Both the position numbers and the translations under genes were made by a program. Positions 11,505 through 18,847 of a stretch of 38,873 bases of DNA are shown one piece after another (position 1 is the first letter of the stretch; the number at the start of each line of letters is the position of its first letter). Under the pieces are notes generated by a model that did not search any database, had not been told where the DNA came from, and saw only the letters and a list, made by a program, of their open reading frames with translations. This stretch comes from Georgenia thermotolerans (GTDB lineage Bacteria > Actinomycetota > Actinomycetes > Actinomycetales > Actinomycetaceae). Location: positions 1 to 38,873 of the forward strand of contig NZ_VUKF01000044.1 of NCBI RefSeq assembly GCF_009193185.1, given 5' to 3'.

Positions 11505-11577
11505 CCTGCTGCACCCGGGTCCGGCAACCGGCGCCCCTGCTGCACCCGGGTCCGGCAACCGGCGCCCCTGCTGCACC
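11505..11577. repeat. 31-bp direct tandem repeat between ilvC and leuB
   Basis: A 31-base unit that starts CCTGCTGCACCCGGG occurs twice without change (11505-11535 and 11536-11566) and is followed by a partial third copy to about 11577. A degenerate copy seems to precede it from about 11480. It is a small minisatellite with no coding sense. Confidence 0.75.
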
Positions 11578-11653
11578 AGCCCAGCACCATTGCCGGTTCA
11601 CATGATGAGATATCGGTCCCGAAACGTGGACCCGAGAGGTAGGGTGATGAGCC

Positions 11654-12709
11654 ATGACGCGCACGATCAAGCTCGCAGTGGTGGCCGGCGACGGCATCGG
11701 TCCCGAGGTGGTGGCCGAGGGCCTGAAGGTTCTCGACGTCGCCCTGGCCGGCTCCGACGTGCGCGTGGAGCGCACCCCGTTCGATCTCGGCGCCGCCCGC
11801 TGGCACCGCACCGGCGAGACGCTCACCGACGAGGACCTCGCCGCGATCCGCGAGCACGACGCCATCCTGCTCGGCGCCATCGGTGACCCCACCGTCCCCT
11901 CCGGCGTCCTCGAGCGCGGGCTCCTCCTCAAGCTGCGCTTCGCCCTGGACCACTACGTCAACCTGCGCCCCTCCCGGGTCTACCCCGGTGTTCCCACGCC
12001 GCTGGCCGACCCCGGCGACGTCGACTTCGTCGTCGTGCGCGAGGGCACCGAGGGCCCCTACGTCGGCAACGGCGGCGCGATCCGGGTGGGCACCCCCCAC
12101 GAGGTGGCCAACGAGGTCTCCGTCAACACCGCCTTCGGCGTCGAGCGGGTCGTGCGCGACGCCTTCGCCCGCGCCCAGGCCCGCCCGCGCAAGAAGCTCA
12201 CCCTCGTGCACAAGCACAACGTGCTCGTCCACGCCGGGCACCTGTGGCGCCGCACCGTCGAGGCCGTCGGTGCGGAGTTCCCCGACGTCGCCGTCGACTA
12301 CCTGCACGTCGACGCGGCCACGATCTTCCTCGTCACCGACCCCGCCCGGTTCGACGTCATCGTCACCGACAACCTCTTCGGCGACATCCTCACCGACCTC
12401 GCCGCGGCGATCAGCGGCGGCATCGGCCTGGCCGCCTCGGGCAACATCAACCCCGACCGGACCACGCCGTCGATGTTCGAGCCGGTGCACGGCTCCGCCC
12501 CCGACATCGCCGGGCAGGGCAAGGCCGACCCCACCGCGACCGTGCTCTCGGTCGCCCTCATGCTGGAGCACCTCGGGCTGACGGACCAGGCGCGCCGGAT
12601 CAGCGACGCCGTGGCCGCCGACATCGCCGAGCGGGACGGCGCCGCGCGCTCGACCAGCGCCGTCGGCGACGCCCTGGCCGCGCGCGTGGCGGAGCGAGTA
12701 CCGGCCTGA
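11654..12709 (+). CDS. leuB: 3-isopropylmalate dehydrogenase
   Basis: Oxidises and decarboxylates 3-isopropylmalate with NAD to the leucine precursor 2-oxoisocaproate; actinobacterial homologues may also act on methylmalate from the citramalate route (inference from the nearby cimA). The 351-residue protein begins [17 protein letters not shown] and has the nucleotide-binding [19 protein letters not shown] and substrate-facing [19 protein letters not shown]. It has its own upstream region with the AT-richer GATGAGATATCGG near 11604-11616, and ends at a 12-bp hairpin. leuA and leuCD are not in the window. Confidence 0.95.
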   Translation: MTRTIKLAVVAGDGIGPEVVAEGLKVLDVALAGSDVRVERTPFDLGAARWHRTGETLTDEDLAAIREHDAILLGAIGDPTVPSGVLERGLLLKLRFALDHYVNLRPSRVYPGVPTPLADPGDVDFVVVREGTEGPYVGNGGAIRVGTPHEVANEVSVNTAFGVERVVRDAFARAQARPRKKLTLVHKHNVLVHAGHLWRRTVEAVGAEFPDVAVDYLHVDAATIFLVTDPARFDVIVTDNLFGDILTDLAAAISGGIGLAASGNINPDRTTPSMFEPVHGSAPDIAGQGKADPTATVLSVALMLEHLGLTDQARRISDAVAADIAERDGAARSTSAVGDALAARVAERVPA

Positions 12710-12745
12710 CCGGCCCGTCCCTCCGTCCCCGCACGGTCACCGACC

Positions 12746-12775
12746 ACGCCCGCCGGCCCTGACGCCGGCGGGCGT
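12746..12775. terminator. 12-bp hairpin after leuB
   Basis: ACGCCCGCCGGC (12746-12757) pairs exactly with GCCGGCGGGCGT (12764-12775) around a 6-base loop, 37 bases after the leuB stop. It overlaps the proposed ilvE -35 box. Confidence 0.65.
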
Positions 12776-12787
12776 TGGCGATACCGT
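12759..12787 (+). promoter_or_regulatory. Promoter of ilvE
   Basis: CTGACG (12759-12764), a 17-base spacer and TACCGT (12782-12787), predicting a short leader of about 28 bases that carries the ribosome site GAGAAGG before the ATG at 12822. Confidence 0.5.
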
Positions 12788-12821
12788 CGTCCCAGCACCC
12801 GCACCCCCCGAGAAGGTCTTC

Positions 12822-13976
12822 ATGAGCACCCCGTCGCAGGTCACCACGCTGACCGGGCTCACCGCCGCCGAGCTGCCCGGCGCCCCCGAGCTCGCCCCCC
12901 GCTTCCCGCTCAGCCCCAACCCGGCCCCCGCCTCCGCGGCCGACTACGACGCCGTCATGGGCCACCTGGCCTTCGGCGTCGCCCACACCGACCACATGGC
13001 CCGCGCCCGCTGGACGCCGGAGGGCAGCTGGCACGACCGGCGCACCGAGGCCTACGGCCCCCTCACGCTGTCCCCGGCCGCCGCCGTCCTGCACTACGGC
13101 CAGGAGATCTTCGAGGGGCTCAAGGCCTACCGCCACGCCGACGGCTCCGTGTGGACGTTCCGGCCCGGCTTCAACGCCGCCCGGTTCAACGCCTCGGCCC
13201 GGCGCCTGGCCATGCCCGAGCTGCCCGAGGAGGACTTCGTCGCCTCCCTCGCCGCCCTCGTCGCCGCCGACGCGCGCTGGGTGCCCGGCGTGGAGGGCTC
13301 GAGCCTGTACCTGCGCCCCTTCATGTTCGCCAGCGAGCCGTTCCTCGGCGTGCGCTCGGCGCACGAGTTCGAGTACCTCGTCATCGCCTCGCCGGTGGGC
13401 CCGTACTTCGTCAACGGGTTCCAGCCCGTCGCCATCTGGGTGGCGCAGGACTACCACCGCGTGGGCCCGGGCGGCATGGGGGCGGCGAAGACCGGCGGCA
13501 ACTACGCCGCCTCGCTGCTGCCCCAGCACGAGGCCCACGACAAGGGCTTCGAGCAGGTCTGCTTCCTCGACGCCGTCACCGGCACCCACCTCGAGGAGCT
13601 CGGCGGCATGAACGTCTTCGTCGTCGACGCCGACGGGACGGTGCGCACGCCGGCGCTGTCGGGGACCATCCTCGAGGGCGGCACCCGCGCCGCGATCCTG
13701 CAGCTGCTGCGCGACCAGGGCCGCACGGTGCGCGAGGAGGACATCGAGCTGGCCGGCCTGCTCGAGCGGCTGCGTTCCGGGGAGGTCGCCGAGGTCTTCG
13801 CCTGCGGCACCGCGGCCGTCATCACGCCGATCGGGCGCCTGGCGGGGGAGGGCTTCGACGTCACCGTCGCCGACGGGCGTCCGGGGGCGACGACGACCGA
13901 GCTGTACACCGCGCTCACCGACATCCAGTACGGCCGCCGCGAGGACCCGCACGACTGGATGTACCGCCTCGTCTGA
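12822..13976 (+). CDS. ilvE: Branched-chain amino acid aminotransferase
   Basis: Transfers the amino group from glutamate to the 2-oxo acids of valine, leucine and isoleucine, with PLP. The 384-residue fold-type IV enzyme carries the PLP lysine K223 in GAAKTGGNYAAS, plus YGQEIFEGLKAYRH and the C-terminal ACGTAAVITPIG segment that binds the cofactor phosphate. Length fits the long BCAT type. It is separately transcribed between leuB and cimA. Two hairpins lie downstream. Confidence 0.96.
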   Translation: MSTPSQVTTLTGLTAAELPGAPELAPRFPLSPNPAPASAADYDAVMGHLAFGVAHTDHMARARWTPEGSWHDRRTEAYGPLTLSPAAAVLHYGQEIFEGLKAYRHADGSVWTFRPGFNAARFNASARRLAMPELPEEDFVASLAALVAADARWVPGVEGSSLYLRPFMFASEPFLGVRSAHEFEYLVIASPVGPYFVNGFQPVAIWVAQDYHRVGPGGMGAAKTGGNYAASLLPQHEAHDKGFEQVCFLDAVTGTHLEELGGMNVFVVDADGTVRTPALSGTILEGGTRAAILQLLRDQGRTVREEDIELAGLLERLRSGEVAEVFACGTAAVITPIGRLAGEGFDVTVADGRPGATTTELYTALTDIQYGRREDPHDWMYRLV

Positions 13977-14010
13977 CCCGCGCGGCGCCGGCGGCCACTT
14001 CCTGGCGCCG

Positions 14011-14065
14011 CACGAGCGCGGCTCGTGGCGACTCAGGCGCGTGATCTACCACCCGCCGAGTCGCC
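14011..14065. terminator. Two adjacent hairpins downstream of ilvE
   Basis: CACGAGC-gcg-GCTCGTG (14011-14027) is followed by GGCGACTC plus GGCG (14027-14039) pairing with CGCC plus GAGTCGCC (14054-14065). They start 35 bases after the ilvE stop and probably end its transcript. The rest of the 13977-14236 gap holds no gene that I can support. Confidence 0.5.
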
Positions 14066-14236
14066 TGGGGCCCCGCCCTGCGCGAGCGGCCGCTCGCGGT
14101 GGCCCCTGGCGCCTCCTGCAGCGCGAGCCGCCGCTCTGGTCGGTCTCGTCGCGCGCGAGCGGTCGCCTCGCGCCGCGGACGGGGTGGGCCTGCCCACATG
14201 CTGACCGCGGTGGTCCCCATCCCCGGCGGCTTGTGG

Positions 14237-14242
14237 CACACT
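14237..14242 (+). promoter_or_regulatory. Candidate leaderless promoter of the cimA leader
   Basis: CACACT ends 6 bases before the leader-peptide GTG at 14249, the same geometry as the other leaderless starts here. The first base departs from TANNNT and no -35 is evident, so support is moderate. Confidence 0.4.
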
Positions 14243-14248
14243 GAGCGC

Positions 14249-14278
14249 GTGACGCAGCCCCAGCTGATTATCGGCTAG
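14249..14278 (+). CDS. cimA leader peptide
   Basis: A nine-residue frame, MTQPQLIIG, started by GTG and ended by TAG. It has consecutive leucine, isoleucine, isoleucine codons (CTG ATT ATC); ATT is very rare in this sequence. It is followed at once by two hairpins, the second with a T-run, then cimA. This fits attenuation in which isoleucine (or leucine) shortage stalls the ribosome and lets transcription continue. The peptide and hairpins are seen; the mechanism is inferred by analogy with ilv and leu attenuators. Confidence 0.6.
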   Translation: MTQPQLIIG

Positions 14279-14305
14279 CGCGTCGGGCACACCCGCCCGG
14301 CGCGC
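14278..14305 (+). promoter_or_regulatory. First hairpin of the cimA attenuator
   Basis: GCGCGTCGGGC (14278-14288) pairs with GCCCGGCGCGC (14295-14305), an 11-bp stem with one U-G pair and a 6-base loop. It begins at the last base of the leader-peptide stop, so ribosome position would decide whether it folds. Confidence 0.55.
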
Positions 14306-14334
14306 AGACCTCCCGTACCCCGGGGGGTCTTTTT
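14306..14334 (+). terminator. Intrinsic terminator of the cimA attenuator
   Basis: AGACCTCCCG (14306-14315) pairs with CGGGGGGTCT (14321-14330) through one U-G pair around a 5-base loop, followed by a T-run (14330-14334). It lies about 140 bases before cimA. Confidence 0.7.
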
Positions 14335-14476
14335 GTTGCTGAGGTCACCACTCCCGGCGACACAGCCGCCGGGCCGGCCCCGGCGGCAACCGATACCGGC
14401 ACCACCCCCGTCGGGAGCTGGGCGCCGTCGCAGGACCACCGCCGGCCGCCCACGGCCCCTTGCAAGGAGCACCCGC

Positions 14477-16129
14477 ATGTCGAGCACCGTCGCCCCCTCG
14501 GGCCTCGCCCATCCCGCCCCCGCCACGGGCGGGGAGCCCGCCGCCGACGTCGTCCAGGTCTACGACACGACCCTGCGCGACGGCGCCCAGCAGGAGGGCA
14601 TGAACCTGTCCGTCGCGGACAAGCTCGCCATCGCCGTCCTCCTGGACGAGCTCGGCGTGGGCTACATCGAGGGCGGCTGGCCCGGGGCGATCCCCAAGGA
14701 CACGGAGTTCTTCGCGCGGGCCGCCAAGGAGCTGGACCTGCGCCACGCCCGGCTCGCCGCGTTCGGGGCGACCTGCAAGCCCGGCGCCGACCCGGCCGAG
14801 GACGCCCAGGTGCGCGCCCTGATCGACTCCGAGGCGCCCGTGGTCACCCTGGTGGCGAAGAGCGACATCCGGCACGTCGAGCGGGCGCTGCGCACGACGC
14901 CGGAGGAGAACCTCCGCATGATCGCCGACACCGTGCGCCACCTCGTGGGTCTGGGACGCGAGGTGATCGTCGACGCCGAGCACTTCTTCGACGGGTACCG
15001 CTTCGACCCCGAGTACGCGCTGCGGTGCGTGCGGGCCGCCTTCGACGCCGGCGCGGCGACCGTGACGCTCTGCGACACCAACGGCGGCATGCTGCCCGAC
15101 TGGGTCGCCGCCGTCGTGGGCGAGGTCCGCGGCGCGACCACCGGCCGGCTGGGCATGCACGCCCACAACGACTCCGGCTGCGCCGTCGCCAACACCCTCG
15201 CCGCCGTGGGCGCCGGGGTGCGCCACGTCCAGGGCACCGTCAACGGCTACGGCGAGCGCACCGGCAACGCCGACCTGGTCACCTGCGTGGCCAACCTCGA
15301 GCTCAAGCTCGACCGGGAGGTGCTCGGCGGCGCCGGGCTGCAGGAGGCGAGCCGCATCTCCCACGCGATCTCCGAGATCACCAACATCAGCCCCTACGGG
15401 CGCCAGCCGTACGTGGGCGCGTCCGCCTTCGCCCACAAGGCCGGCCTGCACGCCAGCGCCATCCGCGTGGACCCGGACCTGTACCAGCACATCGACCCCG
15501 TCGCCGTCGGCAACGACATGCGCATGCTCGTCTCGGAGATGGCCGGCCGCGCCTCCGTCGAGCTCAAGGGCCGCGAGCTCGGCTTCGACCTGACCGGCCA
15601 GGGCGAGCTGCTCGGCCGGGTCACCCAGCGCGTCAAGGACGCCGAGGCGGCCGGGTACACCTACGACGCCGCCGACGCCTCCTTCGAGCTGCTGCTGCGT
15701 GACGAGATCGACGGGCGGCGCCCGCGCTACTTCGAGGTGGAGAGCTGGCGCACGTTCGTCGAGCACCGCCCCGGGGGCGGCAACCCCACCGACGCCGAGG
15801 CGAGCGTGAAGCTGCGCACCGGCCGCGGTCGGGTGATCGCCACCGGCGAGGGCAACGGCCCGGTCAACGCCCTCGACGACGCGCTGCGCCGCGCCCTGGT
15901 GGGGACCTACCCCGAGATCGAGGAGTTCGCGCTGACGGACTACAAGGTCCGCATCCTCGACTCCCAGCAGGGCACCGACGCGATCATCCGCGTGCTCATC
16001 GAGACGTCCGACACGGTGCGCAGCTGGTCCACCGTGGGGGTGGGGCCGAACATCATCGAGGCGAGCTGGGAGGCCCTGACCGACGCGATGGCGTGGGGGC
16101 TGCTGCACAACGGCGTCGAGCCGCGCTGA
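14477..16129 (+). CDS. cimA: Citramalate synthase
   Basis: Condenses pyruvate and acetyl-CoA to citramalate, opening the threonine-independent route to isoleucine. The 550-residue protein has a DRE-TIM barrel (VYDTTLRDGAQQEGMNLSV; metal-binding HAHNDSGCAVANTLAA; GTVNGYGERTGNADL) and a C-terminal LeuA-type allosteric domain from about residue 410 that typically binds the end-product amino acid. IEGGWPGAIPKD and overall length favour citramalate synthase over 2-isopropylmalate synthase. The ATG at 14477 follows AAGGAG by 7 bases. It lies behind the Leu-Ile-Ile attenuator, which fits isoleucine control. A bidirectional terminator separates it from the convergent dioxygenase. Confidence 0.9.
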   Translation: MSSTVAPSGLAHPAPATGGEPAADVVQVYDTTLRDGAQQEGMNLSVADKLAIAVLLDELGVGYIEGGWPGAIPKDTEFFARAAKELDLRHARLAAFGATCKPGADPAEDAQVRALIDSEAPVVTLVAKSDIRHVERALRTTPEENLRMIADTVRHLVGLGREVIVDAEHFFDGYRFDPEYALRCVRAAFDAGAATVTLCDTNGGMLPDWVAAVVGEVRGATTGRLGMHAHNDSGCAVANTLAAVGAGVRHVQGTVNGYGERTGNADLVTCVANLELKLDREVLGGAGLQEASRISHAISEITNISPYGRQPYVGASAFAHKAGLHASAIRVDPDLYQHIDPVAVGNDMRMLVSEMAGRASVELKGRELGFDLTGQGELLGRVTQRVKDAEAAGYTYDAADASFELLLRDEIDGRRPRYFEVESWRTFVEHRPGGGNPTDAEASVKLRTGRGRVIATGEGNGPVNALDDALRRALVGTYPEIEEFALTDYKVRILDSQQGTDAIIRVLIETSDTVRSWSTVGVGPNIIEASWEALTDAMAWGLLHNGVEPR

Positions 16130-16194
16130 GCCCGACGCGGGCGGCCGGGACGGCTCGCTGGGTGTCTGCGTCCCGGCCACGGCCCGACAGAACG

Positions 16195-16231
16195 AGGAGG
16201 GGTTCTCAGGCACTGCCTGAGAACCCCTCCT
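16195..16231. terminator. Bidirectional terminator between cimA and the dioxygenase gene
   Basis: Two 18-base arms (16195-16212 and 16214-16231) are exact reverse complements around a single central base. Position between two convergent genes fits a terminator serving both strands. Confidence 0.75.
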
Positions 16232-16279
16232 GACGGTGTCGGCGACGCGGGTGCTGCTCGGGTCGGCGGCGGCCCGCCG

Positions 16280-17221
16280 TCAGGACGTCGGCACGACGGC
16301 CGGTTCCTGGCCGGCGGCGGCCGGCGCCTCCGCCTCGTCCCAGTCCTCGGCCGCCGCCTGGTACTGCGTGCTCACCCGTGCCTTGGGGCCGAGCCACATG
16401 TCGATGGCGCCGGGCTCCTCCGGGTCGAACCAGCGCGGCGTCCAGGCGGCGTCGTCCTCGATGCGCCGGACGCCGTAGGAGTACTCGTAGGTCAGGCCCT
16501 CGGGGCCCTTGAAGTACAGGAAGACGGCGGTGGACTGCGGGTGGCGCCCGGGGCCCTGCTCGATCTCGACCCCGTGCTCCTCGAGGAAGTGCCACGAGCG
16601 CATGACGTCGTCGATGGTCTCGACCTGGAAGTTGATGTGGCACAGCCCGGGGCGGTCGCCCTGGAAGACAGCGAGCTTGTGGTGCACCGGGTCGATGCGC
16701 AGGAGGCAGGCGCCGCCGGTGACCCAGTCGGACACGCGGGCGTTGAAGTGCGTGGTCCAGAAGCGGCCCGCCTCCTCGACGTCCGGCGCGTCGAAGCAGA
16801 TGTGGCCGAACTCGGTGATGCCGGCCGGGCGGTTGAACTTCACCGGGGTGGGCAGGGTGACCTGGCCGACGACGAGGTCGACCCGGTTGCCGAAGGGGTC
16901 CTCGAACGTGAGGTAGTCGCGCACGTGGCGCGAGGCCGCCCCCGCGGGCGTGCCCCGGCGCACCCGCAGCCCGATCTGCTCGAGCTCGGTCTCGGCGGCG
17001 GCGAGGGCGTCGAGGTCGCGCACGGCGAAGCCGGAACTGAGCACCCCGGACTCGCCCTCGATGAACGCCAGGCAGTGGTGGCGCTGGTCGGCGCGGAGGT
17101 AGGCGATGCCGTCCTCCTCCTTGACCAGCTCCATGCCGACGATGTCGGTCGCGAAGCTCACGGCTCGGCGCAGGTCGGCGGCGCCGGAGCGGACGTAGGC
17201 GATGTCGGTCAGCTCGATCAC
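16280..17221 (-). CDS. Type I extradiol ring-cleavage dioxygenase (catechol 2,3-dioxygenase family)
   Basis: Opens a catecholic ring next to the hydroxyls using Fe(II) and oxygen. The 313-residue protein has two VOC domains (about 1-120 and 135-260). The C-terminal domain holds the metal triad: H140 (FGHICFDAPD), H195 (GLCHINFQVE) and E246 (GLTYEYSYG), with a further conserved H181 near the active site. The GTG at 17221 follows AGGAGG by 7 bases and overlaps the upstream aldolase-family gene by GTGA, implying coupled translation. The C-terminal tail beyond about 285 is Ala/Glu-rich. It lacks a nearby ferredoxin gene for reactivation. Substrate is unproven: catechol, protocatechuate and 2,3-dihydroxybenzoate all feed meta pathways with the lower steps encoded at 21098-26424. 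Confidence 0.88.
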   Translation of the reverse strand: MIELTDIAYVRSGAADLRRAVSFATDIVGMELVKEEDGIAYLRADQRHHCLAFIEGESGVLSSGFAVRDLDALAAAETELEQIGLRVRRGTPAGAASRHVRDYLTFEDPFGNRVDLVVGQVTLPTPVKFNRPAGITEFGHICFDAPDVEEAGRFWTTHFNARVSDWVTGGACLLRIDPVHHKLAVFQGDRPGLCHINFQVETIDDVMRSWHFLEEHGVEIEQGPGRHPQSTAVFLYFKGPEGLTYEYSYGVRRIEDDAAWTPRWFDPEEPGAIDMWLGPKARVSTQYQAAAEDWDEAEAPAAAGQEPAVVPTS

Positions 17222-17973
17222 GATGGTTCCTCCTCGTTGAGGTAGTTCCAGATCCGGTGGAGAAGCTCGGGGGCGACGGCGCGCCAGGCCGCCTGCTCGT
17301 CGTCGTCGAGCGGGCGCGGAGTGCCGCTGGCGGCCGCGGTGGCGGTCAGGCGGGCGGACTGCTCGAGGACCCACATGAGGGCGACCGCCTCGGCGACGTC
17401 GGTGCCGACGGTGACGGCGCCGTTGCCGCGCATGACGACGGCGGGCGCGTCGCCCAGGGTCGCCGCGAGCCGTGCGGCGGCGTCCGGGTCGCGCACCAGC
17501 CGGGGGTCGTCGTGCACGGGGACCTCGGGGCCGAGGAACGCGCCCTGGCCGTGCAGCGGGCGGATCGCCACCCCGGCGGAGGCCAGCGCGGTGGCCGTGG
17601 GCGGCTGCGCCCGGCAGACCGCGCCGACGTCGGGGCGGGCCCGGGCGATCGCGCGGTGGATCCACGCCTCCCGCGGCACCCCGTCGCCCAGGCCGGGCGC
17701 GCTGAGGTCGAGGACCTGCACCGCCCCGGGCGTGAGCCGGCCCAGCGGCAGCGGCGCGGTGATGGCCCAGGTGGTCGCCTCCACGCGGGTGGAGACGTGA
17801 CCGAAGGCGGTGACCAACCCGTGGCGGGCCAGCGCGCGCCCGGCCCGGGCCAGGAGGTCCCCGGCCGCAGGGCCGGTGGGGAGTGCAGGGCCGCCGGTCC
17901 GGTCGGGACCCGGGGGCGCGGTGCGGCCCGGCGCGGTGCGCCCCGGCGCCGGCACCGCCGTGACTCCGTCCAC
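17218..17973 (-). CDS. Class II aldolase/adducin-family protein lacking the usual zinc ligands
   Basis: The 251-residue protein has a class II aldolase-like core after a Pro/Gly/Arg-rich head of about 35 residues: FGHVSTRVE (58-66), E102, DVGAVCRAQPPTATALAS (115-132), and VVMRGNGAVTVG (179-190). Family members with this neighbourhood include decarboxylases of carboxylated catechols or of their ring-cleavage products (PhtC, CmtD and HCOMODA decarboxylase types), which suggests that role here. However, the HxH zinc pair is RAQ (121-123) and the third zinc histidine of the HG motif is N184. Either the enzyme uses another mechanism, or H141 and others substitute, or it is not catalytic. The GTG at 17973 follows AGGAGG; the frame is open to 18021. 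It is the first gene of a two-gene operon with the dioxygenase. Confidence 0.75.
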   Translation of the reverse strand: MDGVTAVPAPGRTAPGRTAPPGPDRTGGPALPTGPAAGDLLARAGRALARHGLVTAFGHVSTRVEATTWAITAPLPLGRLTPGAVQVLDLSAPGLGDGVPREAWIHRAIARARPDVGAVCRAQPPTATALASAGVAIRPLHGQGAFLGPEVPVHDDPRLVRDPDAAARLAATLGDAPAVVMRGNGAVTVGTDVAEAVALMWVLEQSARLTATAAASGTPRPLDDDEQAAWRAVAPELLHRIWNYLNEEEPS

Positions 17974-18022
17974 GGGACCTCCTCGTCGTCGAGCCGCGGT
18001 GTGTCGGGAAAGTTCTACCACG

Positions 18023-18047
18023 GGATATACCTACATAGGAATACTCC
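18023..18047. promoter_or_regulatory. Near-perfect palindrome between the dioxygenase operon and padR
   Basis: TATACCTA-CA-TAGGAATA (18026-18043) is an inverted repeat with one mismatch, flanked by GGA and CTCC that extend the symmetry. It is the AT-rich core of the 104-base divergent region and overlaps likely -10/-35 positions for both directions. PadR-type regulators usually bind such palindromes in divergent promoters; assignment to PadR is inference. Confidence 0.5.
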
Positions 18048-18065
18048 ACTTCTGGAGGCGCGGCC

Positions 18066-18071
18066 TATCCT
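18066..18071 (+). promoter_or_regulatory. Leaderless promoter of padR (-10 box)
   Basis: TATCCT ends 6 bases before the ATG at 18078. An alternative GTG at 18072 would lie upstream of the predicted transcription start, so the ATG is preferred; homologues also begin MSLRYALL-like. Confidence 0.5.
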
Positions 18072-18077
18072 GTGAGG

Positions 18078-18773
18078 ATGTCGCTGCGCTACGCCCTGCT
18101 CCAGGTTCTCCAGGCCAGCCCGATGAACGGTTACCGGCTGGCCCGGTTCTTCGCGGGCGCGCAGAGCTGGGTGTGGTCCGCTCCGCAGAGCCAGGTCTAC
18201 GGCGCGCTGGCGAAGCTGCGGGAGGCCGGGCTGGTCGCCGGCAGCCCGCGGCCGGGCGAGAACGGCCCGAGCACCGCCGACTACGCGCTGACCGCGGCGG
18301 GGGAGGAGGACCTGCTCGCCTGGCTCTCCACGCCGCACCCCGAGCCGCCCGTCCGTGACGCCGTGGCTTTGCAGGCGCTCGGGTTCGACAGCGTCCCCAC
18401 CGAGCGGGCGGTGGCCGTCCTGCAGGCGCACATCGCCGAGCAGGAGGCCCGGCTCGCCGAGTGGACCGAGCACCGCGCCGCGCTGCTGCGGCGCGACACC
18501 CCGTTGCTGCGCGAGCGGCTCCGGGGCCAGCCGCCCGCCGCGCACCGGCGGATCGCGGAGGTCAAGGCCATGGTGTTCGAGCGCGAGATCGACCTGGCCC
18601 GGGCGCAGATCTCCTGGGCCCGGCGGATGATCGCCCTGCTGCGGGACCTCGATGCGGCGCCGGGCGGGGCGGCAGGCACGGCGCCGGGCGCGGCGGGACC
18701 GGGCGTGGCGCACGAGGTGGCGACAAGGGGCGCGGCGCCGGAGCCGACGGTGGCGCCCGGACGTCGGGCATGA
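18078..18773 (+). CDS. PadR-family transcriptional regulator
   Basis: A 231-residue regulator with the N-terminal PadR winged helix (MSLRYALLQVLQASPMNGY, SQVYGALAKLREAGLV, then the wing ending DYALTAAGEEDL) followed by a Vir-type helical dimerisation domain (about 95-195). The last 40 residues are Gly/Ala/Pro-rich and probably disordered. PadR proteins commonly repress phenolic-acid or efflux genes and respond to aromatic ligands. Divergence from the dioxygenase operon and the palindrome at 18023-18047 suggest that it controls that operon and itself. Confidence 0.88.
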   Translation: MSLRYALLQVLQASPMNGYRLARFFAGAQSWVWSAPQSQVYGALAKLREAGLVAGSPRPGENGPSTADYALTAAGEEDLLAWLSTPHPEPPVRDAVALQALGFDSVPTERAVAVLQAHIAEQEARLAEWTEHRAALLRRDTPLLRERLRGQPPAAHRRIAEVKAMVFEREIDLARAQISWARRMIALLRDLDAAPGGAAGTAPGAAGPGVAHEVATRGAAPEPTVAPGRRA

Positions 18774-18825
18774 CGCCGGGGCCGCCGGGCCCGGGCAGGG
18801 GCCGACGACCGCTGGCCAACCGCCG

Positions 18826-18841
18826 TATTCATTACTACTGT
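18826..18841 (+). promoter_or_regulatory. Promoter and candidate operator of the GntR regulator gene
   Basis: TACTGT (18836-18841) ends 6 bases before the ATG at 18848, a leaderless promoter. TATTCATTACTA (18826-18837) overlaps it and matches TATTCAATACTA in the promoter of the catabolic operon at 11 of 12 bases. ACTA (18834-18837) and TAGT (18842-18845) also form a small inverted repeat. Autoregulation is the simplest reading. Confidence 0.5.
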
Positions 18842-18847
18842 TAGTCC

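Noticed and set aside
11601-11620. GATATC-containing AT-rich patch before leuB as an IclR-type (LtbR/NdgR-like) operator
   Set aside because: Only a 6-base palindrome is present and I cannot recall the consensus reliably, so I do not list it as a site.
16280-18049. One 589-codon minus-strand frame that seems to fuse a long N-terminal region to the dioxygenase
   Set aside because: The aldolase-family protein is in another frame over the same region, and AGGAGG plus GTG at 17221 gives a normal dioxygenase start. The upstream part is a shadow.
18072-18077. GTG two codons upstream as the padR start
   Set aside because: It lies immediately after the -10 hexamer, before the expected transcript start, and PadR proteins start at the MSLR equivalent.
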